A stretch of 64,000 bases of DNA from BB31 sp964582525 (GTDB lineage Bacteria > Pseudomonadota > Gammaproteobacteria > Beggiatoales > Beggiatoaceae), in assembly GCA_964582525.1 (NCBI GenBank), contig CAZOSP010000005.1, positions 1-64,000 on the forward strand, in the 5' to 3' direction. Of the stretch, positions 41,342 to 49,600 are shown one piece after another. The position numbers and the translations under genes were made by a program. The notes beneath the pieces are model-generated. The model was not told where the DNA came from. It saw nothing but the letters and a program-made list of their open reading frames with translations, and did no database searches. Every line of letters starts with the position of its first letter. Positions within the stretch are counted from its first letter, which is position 1.

Positions 41342-41662
41342 ATGGATAACGACAATTTTTTCGGTGTCATCTTTCTAATCGTCGTCGTAGCAGTTTTGGG
41401 CTATGGAATTATTAAGGTCATTCAGGAAAACCAAGCCTACATTATCATGTTTTTATTTGGTTGTGGCGTGGCTTTTGTGATTAACCTCATTATCGACGGC
41501 ACATTGAAAAATAATGAGAAAGCAAAGGGTATCGCCTACGCTATCTATTGGAGCGGTGCATTCATCAGCGCGGTTATAGTTTTGGTAAAAACCCAATTAT
41601 TTTCCGCTGCTGTCGCTTTTGGCTCAGTTAGTTGGGTGAGTGTCATACTCATGCTGAAATAG
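41342..41662 (+). CDS. Small membrane protein
   Basis: A 106-aa protein with three to four helices (GVIFLIVVVAVLGYGIIKVI, YIIMFLFGCGVAFVINLII, IYWSGAFISAVIVLV, AAVAFGSVSWVSVILML) and a very strong AAGGAGGTAGGTA site. No family recognised. It is in the rightward run before the three genes with related C-terminal tails. Confidence 0.6.
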   Translation: MDNDNFFGVIFLIVVVAVLGYGIIKVIQENQAYIIMFLFGCGVAFVINLIIDGTLKNNEKAKGIAYAIYWSGAFISAVIVLVKTQLFSAAVAFGSVSWVSVILMLK

Positions 41663-41711
41663 CGGTCTGATTATCTGTATTTCTAATTTTATTTAATCTA
41701 GGAGAATTCAC

Positions 41712-42125
41712 ATGGATCAAACTGATTCCAAACACTGCCACCAAAACGCCACACCGCCAGAAAATCAGGAAACATCCATTCTGGGAATGCTGGGAAGCGT
41801 ACTTGGCGCTGCTTTCGACCGTATTGACGGTGTGGTCGAGTGGCTGCGTGATACCCCGCCCCATAAAGTGCCGATGGCAACTTATGAAGAGGTGATTGGT
41901 TATTTTGTCGAACACAGACCAGAGAGTGATGCCGTAGAAAAAGGCGCAATCCTCCGCCGGCAAACCAAGCAAGGTATTGAGCTTACGCAATTGTTCCTGA
42001 ATGCCGCCAATCAGCCCGTGCCTAAACCGGATGGCGGCGTGTACGGGCGAAAACTCCTGGCAGATTCATTGGATAAGGATTTGCACGAAGCGTTCGGTAA
42101 TAATTCCACCATTATTTTTGAATAG
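41712..42125 (+). CDS. Unknown soluble protein with an island-specific C-terminal tail
   Basis: A 137-aa protein. It is polar and His/Thr-rich at the start, has a short amphipathic segment (ILGMLGSVLGAAFDRIDG) and a middle with TYEEVIGYFVEHRPESDAVE. The end, GVYGRKLLADSLDKDLHEAF then STIIFE, parallels the ends of the next two genes (IDSDLVKTKVVIFD; LDSELRRKH ... IVDYVI). The three may share a partner-binding tail. TAGGAG lies before the ATG. The next gene starts 9 bp after the stop. Confidence 0.6.
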   Translation: MDQTDSKHCHQNATPPENQETSILGMLGSVLGAAFDRIDGVVEWLRDTPPHKVPMATYEEVIGYFVEHRPESDAVEKGAILRRQTKQGIELTQLFLNAANQPVPKPDGGVYGRKLLADSLDKDLHEAFGNNSTIIFE

Positions 42126-42134
42126 GAGAAACGC

Positions 42135-42461
42135 ATGTTCGGAGGGCTTGAACTGCTAGTCTTAGGCGCACTCAAAACCGCGCTGGTCGGTGGCGCGATT
42201 CTCGCTGCCGTGATAACGGTCATAACCATTACTGTAATTGTCATTGAAAGCTTCTTTGATGACTGGAAAACCGATCATGACATCGATCCGGATGACGTGG
42301 GTTTTATGATTAACGAAGCCATCAGCGGTCGTTCGGCGACAGTCATTGCCGGTGTGTTCAATAAACGCACCGGAAAAATCCGTGACGGTGCGAGACGTAT
42401 TGAAGGAACGGAAGGTATTGACAGCGATTTGGTGAAAACCAAAGTCGTTATATTTGATTAA
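42135..42461 (+). CDS. Membrane protein with GVFNKR tail, paralogue A
   Basis: A 108-aa protein. There is one long N-terminal membrane helix (ALVGGAILAAVITVITITVI), then a cytoplasmic or periplasmic domain of about 65 residues containing DDVGFMINEAISG, VIAGVFNKRTGKIRDG and IDSDLVKTKVVIFD. The next gene has the same layout (one helix, then YGIFNKRDAS and LDSELRRKH), so the two are diverged duplicates. Not recognised as a named family. The site is TAGGAGAAACGC. Confidence 0.65.
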   Translation: MFGGLELLVLGALKTALVGGAILAAVITVITITVIVIESFFDDWKTDHDIDPDDVGFMINEAISGRSATVIAGVFNKRTGKIRDGARRIEGTEGIDSDLVKTKVVIFD

Positions 42462-42473
42462 CGGAGGCGCATT

Positions 42474-42773
42474 ATGGGTTGGTTATTTGACTTGATTCTT
42501 TTGGCGGCGGGAACAGCGCTGGTACTTGCCATCATCAACTGGGATGAAATTAAATCCTGGTTCCAGGCGAGGAGCAGTCGGATAGACAACTACAACACGG
42601 TTGCCAGAACCGTGGTGGATGCTATGTCTAATGGCAATTATAGAATTCAATATGGCATTTTTAACAAACGCGATGCTTCTTTTATCGAGCAGGAAACCAA
42701 GGAAACCAAATCGCTTGATTCTGAATTGCGAAGAAAACATGCGGGCAGCCGTATTGTCGATTATGTCATTTAA
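42474..42773 (+). CDS. Membrane protein with GIFNKR tail, paralogue B
   Basis: A 99-aa protein with an N-terminal helix (WLFDLILLAAGTALVLAII), then VVDAMSNGNYRIQYGIFNKR, a Glu/Lys-rich stretch and LDSELRRKHAGSRIVDYVI. The shared [VI]-x-G-[VI]-FNKR motif and the L/I-D-S-x-L motif tie it to the preceding gene. Twelve bp separate them. Part of its coding sequence is copied next to the scaffold gap downstream. Confidence 0.65.
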   Translation: MGWLFDLILLAAGTALVLAIINWDEIKSWFQARSSRIDNYNTVARTVVDAMSNGNYRIQYGIFNKRDASFIEQETKETKSLDSELRRKHAGSRIVDYVI

Positions 42774-43049
42774 CCCAGGATGTAAAACCCAATATTAAGA
42801 AGGTTTAGTTATGTTCCAGAAAGAAACTACAGCATCCAATTTAACAAACGCGATGCTTCTTTTATCGAGCAGGAAACCAAGGAAACCAAATCGCNNNNNN
42901 NNNNNNNNNNNNNNNNNNNNNNNNNNNNNNNNNNNNNNNNNNNNNNNNNNNNNNNNNNNNNNNNNNNNNNNNNNNNNNNNNNNNNNNNNNNNNNAAACCC
43001 AATATTAAGAAGGTTTAGTTATGTTCCAGAAAGAAACTACAGCATCCAA
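42660..43049. repeat. Apparent 180-bp tandem duplication broken by the scaffold gap
   Basis: 42660-42714 equals 42840-42894 (offset 180). 42785-42838 equals 42995-43048 (offset 210). If the true period is 180 bp, the 100 N stand for 70 missing bases. Either the assembler looped at a contig end, or there is a real tandem copy of the end of paralogue B with the start of the AAA gene. The open frame at 42811 is only this copy and is not a gene. Confidence 0.85.
42895..42994. other. Scaffold gap of 100 N
   Basis: Exactly 100 unknown bases, the usual placeholder length. The flanks are duplicates of neighbouring sequence, as described for 42660-43049. Confidence 0.98.
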
Positions 43050-44139
43050 ATTTAGCAAATCTCATGATATCCTCATCCAAGGACTTCCTGAGCACATCCC
43101 GGAACGACTGGCTGCGGTTTGCAGAACTAAACTCATCGGTGCCGTCAGCGATCTGCTCGATAAAACAAAACTTGCTCGTATCAGCCTGACGGTTGGCACG
43201 GCGGATACTTTCGAGTCCCACTCAAATAAAAAAGGGGGAGCCGAGTACGAACTGAGCGTGGAACAACGCGCGCTACGCTACCAAAGCGGCTCTCCGCTTT
43301 ATCATTTCGATTATTTAATTGTGCCGGACACGGTGAAAGACGCGATCTTAGCGGCAGTATCCCTGATTCAACTGGAACAAAAAGTCTTTGATGAGTGGGG
43401 ACTGAGAAAAATAGAGCCGTTTCCACGCACAGTGCTGAATTTTCACGGACCATCGGGGACTGGCAAAACCCTGGCCGCTCATGCGCTTGCGTCTCATCTC
43501 GGACGCATGATTCTCAGTACCAGCTATGCGGATATTGAAAGCATGTATCACGGTGAAGCACCGAAAAATGTGGAGGCAATCTTTTTCGCAGCCCAACGAG
43601 ACAATGCGGTACTTTTTATCGACGAAGCGGACTCACTGCTTTCCAAACGCCTGACGACTGTTACCCAGGGTTCCGAGCAAGCGATTAACTCGATGCGCAG
43701 CCAACTTTTGATCAGTCTTGAAAAGTTTAACGGCATGGTCATATTCGCTACGAACTTGGTCTCGAATTACGATAAAGCCTTTGAAACCAGAGTTCGGAAT
43801 GTCCATTTTCCGTTACCGGATGAATCGTGCCGCGAAAAAATATGGCAGGTTCATTTGCCAGACGAATTACCATGCGCAGACGACGTTTCAGTGCAGGCTT
43901 TAGCCGTAGTCGAGGATATCTGTGGACGCGACATAAAAAATGCGGTCATTGACGCTGCCTTGAGGTGTGCGGCTGACGGCGCACCTCATATTGAGTTGGA
44001 GAATTTTATTAATTCAATCAAGCTTATAAAGGAATCCAGAATCTCATCGGATTCATCTCGAACCTCTGAGCTAATCGACCCTGTGCAAGTAGAAACGGAG
44101 ATTAAAAAAGCCACTCAAACGCAGGAAACCACACCATGA
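43021..44139 (+). CDS. AAA+ ATPase of the island
   Basis: A 372-aa protein. Residues 1-130 form an unrecognised N-terminal domain ending in SPLYHFDYLIVPDTVKDAIL and EQKVFDEWGLRKIEPFPRTV. The AAA+ core has Walker A FHGPSGTGKTLAAHAL (loop 143-150), Walker B AVLFIDEADSLLSKR (197-204), sensor 1 VIFATNLVSNY (241-245), an Arg-finger-like FETRVRNVHFPLPD and a sensor 2 region CGRDIKNAVIDAALR. The core type is the classical AAA (SpoVK/Vps4/FtsH-like) clade, with no protease domain. Such enzymes remodel or disassemble protein complexes. It sits among small membrane proteins and overlaps the next gene by 4 bp (ATGA). The site is AAGAAGGTTTAGTT. Confidence 0.85.
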   Translation: MFQKETTASKFSKSHDILIQGLPEHIPERLAAVCRTKLIGAVSDLLDKTKLARISLTVGTADTFESHSNKKGGAEYELSVEQRALRYQSGSPLYHFDYLIVPDTVKDAILAAVSLIQLEQKVFDEWGLRKIEPFPRTVLNFHGPSGTGKTLAAHALASHLGRMILSTSYADIESMYHGEAPKNVEAIFFAAQRDNAVLFIDEADSLLSKRLTTVTQGSEQAINSMRSQLLISLEKFNGMVIFATNLVSNYDKAFETRVRNVHFPLPDESCREKIWQVHLPDELPCADDVSVQALAVVEDICGRDIKNAVIDAALRCAADGAPHIELENFINSIKLIKESRISSDSSRTSELIDPVQVETEIKKATQTQETTP

Positions 44140-44402
44140 AATTCTTCCTCTTCGTCATCGTAATCGCCATCTGCCTGTTGACATTCGCCATCGCGAATTA
44201 CCAGGGCGGAGGCTTTGGGAGACTGCTAGCACTGATATTTTCCATCACCTTTATCCAACAAATCTATTTTGCCAAAAAATTAGGAGGCCCGCATGTTGTT
44301 TTCGATACTCAAATCCCTTGGCCTGATGACCTACAGCATCATCGTATTGGCCATCATGATCGTCGGGTTTATTTTTTCCTGGATGGCGGATTCACCGAGT
44401 AA
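44136..44402 (+). CDS. Small membrane protein overlapping its neighbour
   Basis: An 88-aa frame whose first 50 residues are two membrane helices (FFLFVIVIAICLLTFAIANY, LLALIFSITFIQQIYFA). The ATG overlaps the AAA stop (ATGA), which supports translation. The last 36 residues overlap the next gene in another frame and look random, so either the tail is real overlap or a one-base shift has removed a stop near 44285. Unknown function. Confidence 0.5.
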   Translation: MKFFLFVIVIAICLLTFAIANYQGGGFGRLLALIFSITFIQQIYFAKKLGGPHVVFDTQIPWPDDLQHHRIGHHDRRVYFFLDGGFTE

Positions 44403-44775
44403 CGGCTATTTCATCACCCATCTGGTTGGCGCCTTTCTTCTCGCCGGCGGTTCTGTGGGGATTTGTAAAAACGCAGACGGATTGTGTCATTTCCTGTGTG
44501 AATTCAGGGAACAACCCATCAACCACATTATCTTACTGGTGAGTTTGTACCTGTTCACCTGCGTGCTGACCACCATCGTCCTCACTGGCGAGGATTACTC
44601 AAGCGCGAACTTCAACAGCAGCTTCTTTTATGTCCTGCTGCACGGCTATCCCATCGTTGAATACAGCACCTTCAAATGGTCCGGCGCGATTCCGGCACTG
44701 CTGGGCACAGCCATCGCTTGGGCGATTGGATGGGGGATTGGGTTGTTTGTGGGGGAGATGGTTGAGGAAAGTTAA
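44293..44775 (+). CDS. Polytopic membrane protein
   Basis: A 160-aa protein with four helices (YSIIVLAIMIVGFIFSWMA, FITHLVGAFLLAGGSVGIC, IILLVSLYLFTCVLTTIVL, ALLGTAIAWAIGWGIGLFVG) and a polar loop between helices 3 and 4 (GEDYSSANFNSSFFYVLLHG). A TAGGAGG site precedes the ATG. The family is not recognised. It is in the island run between the AAA gene and a single-helix protein. Confidence 0.65.
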   Translation: MLFSILKSLGLMTYSIIVLAIMIVGFIFSWMADSPSNGYFITHLVGAFLLAGGSVGICKNADGLCHFLCEFREQPINHIILLVSLYLFTCVLTTIVLTGEDYSSANFNSSFFYVLLHGYPIVEYSTFKWSGAIPALLGTAIAWAIGWGIGLFVGEMVEES

Positions 44776-44809
44776 TTACCGGACTTCCACCTTTTTTATC
44801 ACCTTTTAA

Positions 44810-44877
44810 ATTGGACTTTGGACAAAATATCGGTCAACCCCTTCAGGGTTGAATCGGCGCTTTGTCCAAAGTCCAAT
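44810..44877. repeat. Perfect 17-bp stem hairpin with nested inner hairpin
   Basis: ATTGGACTTTGGACAAA (44810-44826) and its exact complement (44861-44877) flank 34 bases that hold a second dyad (CAACCCCTTCAGGGTTG). It lies 36 bp before the next ATG, within any read-through transcript. It could be a strong RNA structure, a terminator-antiterminator or a small mobile repeat. Confidence 0.8.
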
Positions 44878-44912
44878 ATAAAGGATACGGAAAATCTCAA
44901 GGAGACTCAAGT

Positions 44913-45326
44913 ATGAGCCAAACCAAAGCATTTCATTGCCCGCCAAATCTTCACTCTGAACTCATTTCAAGCGTTGAGGGTTGGTTGCTCGACGAAAACT
45001 TCAATACGCAAAAACTCAAGATTGAAGAGGAAGAAGATGCCCACCTCCTGCAAGTCGAAAAGAAAGGCGGCTGGCGGCGTTTTGTCGGCATGTCAACGGC
45101 CTTAAACGTCGTCTTTCGTCAAGAAAACGAGTATCTCAATGTGGAAATCGGCGCGGGACGCTGGATTGACAAGGGCGTGGTCGGCGCGGTCAGCCTGGTG
45201 ATTTTATGGCCTTTAGCCGTTACCGCGGGTGTCGGCGCCTGGCAGCAATCGAAAATGCCCGAGCGGGTCTATGGACATATCCATGATTTCCTTGCCGCCC
45301 GTGAAATCAGTCAACCTCAAGCATAA
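44913..45326 (+). CDS. Single-helix membrane protein, unknown
   Basis: A 137-aa protein from the ATG at 44913 (site AAGGAGACTCAAGT). A frame extending to 44862 runs through the hairpin and is unlikely. It has a polar N-terminal domain (FHCPPNLHSELISSVEGWLL, KLKIEEEEDAHLLQVEKKGG), the motif VEIGAGRWIDKGVVGAVSLV, one helix (VSLVILWPLAVTAGVGAWQQ) and a short C-terminal helix (YGHIHDFLAAREI). The DK-x-WPL-T-G pattern feels familiar from small bacterial membrane proteins found beside zinc-ribbon proteins, but I cannot name it. Confidence 0.65.
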   Translation: MSQTKAFHCPPNLHSELISSVEGWLLDENFNTQKLKIEEEEDAHLLQVEKKGGWRRFVGMSTALNVVFRQENEYLNVEIGAGRWIDKGVVGAVSLVILWPLAVTAGVGAWQQSKMPERVYGHIHDFLAAREISQPQA

Positions 45327-45349
45327 TGCTCATTTCCTGGTAAATCATC

Positions 45350-45895
45350 ATGAGCACATTTAAAAATGTCATCACCAGCCACTGCGCGACACTGGGCTGG
45401 AACATTGCGGAACTGCAAGAAGACAAAGCCTGCCTTAATTTCGAGATGGACTCAGGCCGCACGCAGTCGATTTACATCCTGAATTACAATTCCGTACTGG
45501 AATTTTCCGTGCCCAGTTCGGCAATATTCGAGACGCCGGATGACATTCCGCACTTTTTGTCCACGACCTTATTGAGCAAAAACGCCGAGTACAAAATCGG
45601 TGCCTGGGCCATGGAACAAGTCGGGGATAAATTCGTCTATTCGATCATGTTCAACGAACACATCAACGCCATCGACACGGGCGGGTTTAAAAATATTGTC
45701 ATGTTTTTGCTTGCCGAGTGCGATGGGTTTGACGGTTTTTTGATTGAACTGAGCGCGTATCTCGCCGATAACCCCGGCGCGTCCAGCCAGTCCGCATCAT
45801 TTGATTGGGGACAGGTGCTGCAAGTCGGCGCGGAAACACTGGTGCGGACTTTTGTCCGGGATGAAGTGGATGATTGGTTTAATCGGCGCAGATAA
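45350..45895 (+). CDS. Soluble protein, possibly YbjN-like
   Basis: A 181-aa protein, mixed alpha/beta, with LNFEMDSGRTQSIYILNYNS, EFSVPSSAIFETPDDIPHFL and FVYSIMFNEHINAIDTGGFK. The layout recalls the YbjN/type III secretion chaperone-like fold, a common small-protein fold with binding roles; this is a weak structural impression. The C-terminal 35 residues are separate (QVLQVGAETLVRTFVRDEVD) and amphipathic. It follows the single-helix protein at 24 bp in the island run. Confidence 0.5.
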   Translation: MSTFKNVITSHCATLGWNIAELQEDKACLNFEMDSGRTQSIYILNYNSVLEFSVPSSAIFETPDDIPHFLSTTLLSKNAEYKIGAWAMEQVGDKFVYSIMFNEHINAIDTGGFKNIVMFLLAECDGFDGFLIELSAYLADNPGASSQSASFDWGQVLQVGAETLVRTFVRDEVDDWFNRRR

Positions 45896-45953
45896 GTTGT
45901 AAACTCTTGTGATAAACTAAACAAACAGTTAAACAGTTTAACCGGAGCGTACG

Positions 45954-46577
45954 ATGAAAACATATCTATGGCTTGGTGGCCTGATAGGGCTGGCAGCATC
46001 GGGTGTTTATGCCGCTTGCAACGACGAGCAACGCCAACAAGAAATGCTGGAGATCATCAGAAGTGATAGCCCGTATTATAAAGTTGGGGTTTGCGTAAAA
46101 GTGGCGGATATCGAAGCGAAAAACAAGCTGAAAAATGATGAAACCCTCGAACTCAGTGACGGTCGAACCTGCCGCGCAAAACCACGCCTTGGCGGTCCTA
46201 ACGTAAAATGTACGCATAATTTCACGGCTTATCGTTCCGATGAGGACATCCCGCCACAAGACATCTGCTTTAATTCCTACAGCGACTTCCGCCCTGTGCT
46301 ACGCCGCGCTCAAGTCGATGATGACTACATCCTGCATATCAGTGGCAAAGTAATGGGAGAAAATATCGAACATAATGATAACTGGAAAACGGGTGAAGCC
46401 GTATTTGTTTGGCCGCTGGATGAAGTGCCCATCGCCAACCGAAGCGTGTATGAATTGACGACGGCGGGCGGTGCCAAGTCGATTGCGTTGCGTTTTTTCC
46501 TCGCCGATGAAGCACCCTGCGCGGGTGAGCCGGTTCAGCAAGGACGTGCGGAAATTCCTTTGCCCGAGTCTTGGTAG
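45954..46577 (+). CDS. Secreted protein of unknown function
   Basis: A 207-aa protein with a signal peptide (TYLWLGGLIGLAASGVYA, cut before ACNDEQ). The mature part has six Cys in scattered pairs (VGVCVKV, GRTCRAK, NVKCTHN, QDICFNS, APCAGEP), suggesting disulfides in the periplasm, and a late VYELTTAGGAKSIALRFFLA. The site is CCGGAGCGTACG. Its stop lies 23 bp before the start of the TPR-CHAT gene. Confidence 0.6.
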   Translation: MKTYLWLGGLIGLAASGVYAACNDEQRQQEMLEIIRSDSPYYKVGVCVKVADIEAKNKLKNDETLELSDGRTCRAKPRLGGPNVKCTHNFTAYRSDEDIPPQDICFNSYSDFRPVLRRAQVDDDYILHISGKVMGENIEHNDNWKTGEAVFVWPLDEVPIANRSVYELTTAGGAKSIALRFFLADEAPCAGEPVQQGRAEIPLPESW

Positions 46578-46600
46578 AACACGTCTTGAGGAGTACCACT

Positions 46601-49600
46601 ATGTTTTGGCGAATCCTTGCATACTTCCTTTTGTGCTTAGCATTTTCCACAAGCTGGGCGCTATCCGATGCCTGCCGCCAAGCCAATGAACTCAGTGCAC
46701 AAGTGGCACAACAATACCAGCAGGGCTATTATAAGAAAGCCCTGCCGCTGGCGAAGCAGGCACTTGCCCTGAGTCGGAAAGAGCCTGAAGATGCCTATGC
46801 TTGCCTTTCAATCGCCTTGCACAACTTGGCCTCGCTTTATTTCAAACAAAGCAAACTAAGTGAAGCGATTCCCTTGCTGGCCGAGTTGTCCGTACTGGAA
46901 GCCGTCAAATTTGGCAAGGACAGTCTGGAATATGCCTCCGTTCTCGATGCTCAAGGCGCGGTGTATGTGCAACTGGGACAATACGCCGCCGCCGCCCCTT
47001 TGCTCAAACAAGCACTGCGTATTTATCGCAAGCAAGATGACAGGCATCCTGATTACGCCAAAGCACTCAATAACCTGGGAAGTTTGTATTATTTCATCGG
47101 TAACTATCCTGCCGCCGAAAAATACCTTCAACAAGCCGCTACGTTACGACGCGATGTTTTGCCTGAAAATGACCCTCAGCGTATTTCTGATTTGAATAAT
47201 CAGGGCGCGCTTTATCTGGATATGGGGGAATACCAAAAAGCTGAGCAAGTATTCACGGACGCATTGATACTCAGTGAAAAAATACAAAGTAAACACCACC
47301 CGGACTATGCTAATTATCTAAGTAATCTGGGCGTTGTTTTAATGGAGCAAGAAAATTATGAGCGCGCAGAACAACTATTCCGCCAAGCTCTAGAGATTCG
47401 TAAGCAGGGTCTGGGAAAAACGCATCCCGCCTATATAACAACCTTAAACAATCTGGCCGATTTGCATCGTCGCCAGGCCGACTACGCCGATGCTGAACAG
47501 CTATATCAACAGGCACTGGCGCTGAGAAAACAAGCCGTAGGAGAATATCACCCAGATTATGCTAATAGCTTGAACAATTTTGGTGAATATTACCGCACTA
47601 TCGGTGCTTACTACTCCGCTGAAACGTACTTCCAGCAGGCTTTGCGGATTAAAAGAGATCGCTTGGGCGAAAGCAGCGTTGACTATGCGCTCAGCCTGAG
47701 TAATCTTGGTGAACTATACCGTAATCAGGGGGATTATCTCAAAGCCGAAAAACACTTTCTGTACGCCTTGGAGATTTATCGAAACGCGCTGGGCGAAGAA
47801 CATGCCAAATACGCCAATATGCTCAATAATTTGGGGGTGCTGTATATTGATTTCGGGCTGTACGAGCAGGCTGGAACGTATTTACGCCAAGCCAAGAATC
47901 TGCGTGAAACCCTGTTCGGCGAGCGCAGCCGACCTTATGCCAATACTTACGGCAATTTAGCGGAACTATATCGTGTAGCCAACCACTCACGCGCTAAAAC
48001 TTATATTCCGTACAATGTGAGCCTGAGCAAAGAAGTCTTTGGCGAAAAACACCCGGATTATGCCAACGCCTTGAACAAAGCGGCGGTTTATTTTGAAGCC
48101 AAAGAGGATTATTCACATGCTGAAGCATGCTACCTTGAATTACTGGCGATTTACCGCCGCGCATTGGGTGAAAACCATCCTGAGTATGCCCGCGCACTCG
48201 GCAATCTCGCAGTATTGTACCAGCACAGCGGTCAAGCCACGAAGGCAGAACACACCTATCGCCAAGCCTTGCGTAGCAGTGTTGGCCTGACAACGCGGTG
48301 GCGCATTCAGGCCAATTTCGCTAATTTTCTCGCTCGCCAAGTACGCCTGACGCAAGCACTTGAGCAATATCTTTATGCCATTGAATATCTGGAGTCGCAG
48401 CGTAGTGTTTTTGCCGGTCAAAAGACAGATTTTTTTCGTGATAAAGCCAAAGTCTATGATGAACTACTCCACGTCCTGCGTCGTCTGACCGCTGCTGAGC
48501 CACAGCAAAATCACGCCCGCCTTGCTTTTGAGGTGTTTGAACGCAAGCAAGGGCGGCAGTTCCTCGCCGACATGGGACAAAGTGGTGCTAGGCGCTACGG
48601 CGCGGTGCCGGAATCTATCATCGAACGCGAGGCGGATTTGGCGCGTCAAATCGCTCACATCGAACAGGCGTTGAGTATCGATCGCGGCAAAAGCATTATT
48701 CATCAAAATAAGGCAAAGATGGGCAATATGCAAGCGCGGTTGAACGCCTTGAACCAGCAGGCGCAGGCACTAGACCTGCGGATTGCCAAGCAATATCCGG
48801 TTTACGCCCGTCTGCGCCATCCTCAGCCGGTAACGGTTGAAATACTGCAAGATGAAGTTTTGCAAGCAGATGAGGTGATGCTGGCGTATGCCGTGCTACC
48901 GGCGCTGAAAGACAGCGAAGCGTTTCAGGAGCAAAGCTTGCTATGGCTAATCAGCCGAGATGACTTTAAGATGTATACGCTGCCCCAAGGGCGTGACGCA
49001 CTGGCGCAAACCATCAAAGCCCTGGACTGGAATCTGGAAGTCGCCCCGAATAAGCTTAAGCACGATCTGCATGAGTTATATCAGCAATTAATTCCCCAAG
49101 CAGCGCGTCCGGCGCTCAAGGGCAAAAGCCTGTATATCGTACCCACTCAGGATTTGTATCAACTGCCTTTCGGCGCACTGGTTGCGCACCCGATTGAAGA
49201 TGCGCGAAATGTGCGCTATCTACTCGAAGACCACGCCATCACCTATATCTCTTCTGCGTCTTTGCTCAAAACCCTGCGTGATACCGAAACAGGCCGAAAA
49301 AAAGCACCCTATCCCCTGCTCGCTTTCGCCGACCCGGTTTATGCTGGAAAACGCTCTCCACCACCGCGTAGCGAATACGTTAAAGCCTCACGTCAGTTAT
49401 TGCGTGACAGCGGTTTGATTCCCTTGCCGGAAAGCGCCGAGGAAGCGCGGCAAGTCAAAAATTGGTTGGGCACGGCGCACAGCCAGGTTTTTTTACGTGA
49501 ACAAGCAACCAAAAAACAGTTGCTGTCACTTAACGCCAGTGGGCGTTTACAGAACTACCGCCACTTATTATTTGCGCTACACGGGGTGTTTCCTCCCCCT

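Noticed and set aside
42811..43008. Open frame across the N gap
   Set aside because: It is a copy of the AAA gene's start joined to an off-frame copy of paralogue B, and a third of it is unknown bases.
46571..46600. Ten-residue upstream extension of the TPR-CHAT protein
   Set aside because: It lacks a site and would bury the signal peptide; the ATG at 46601 follows GAGGAG.
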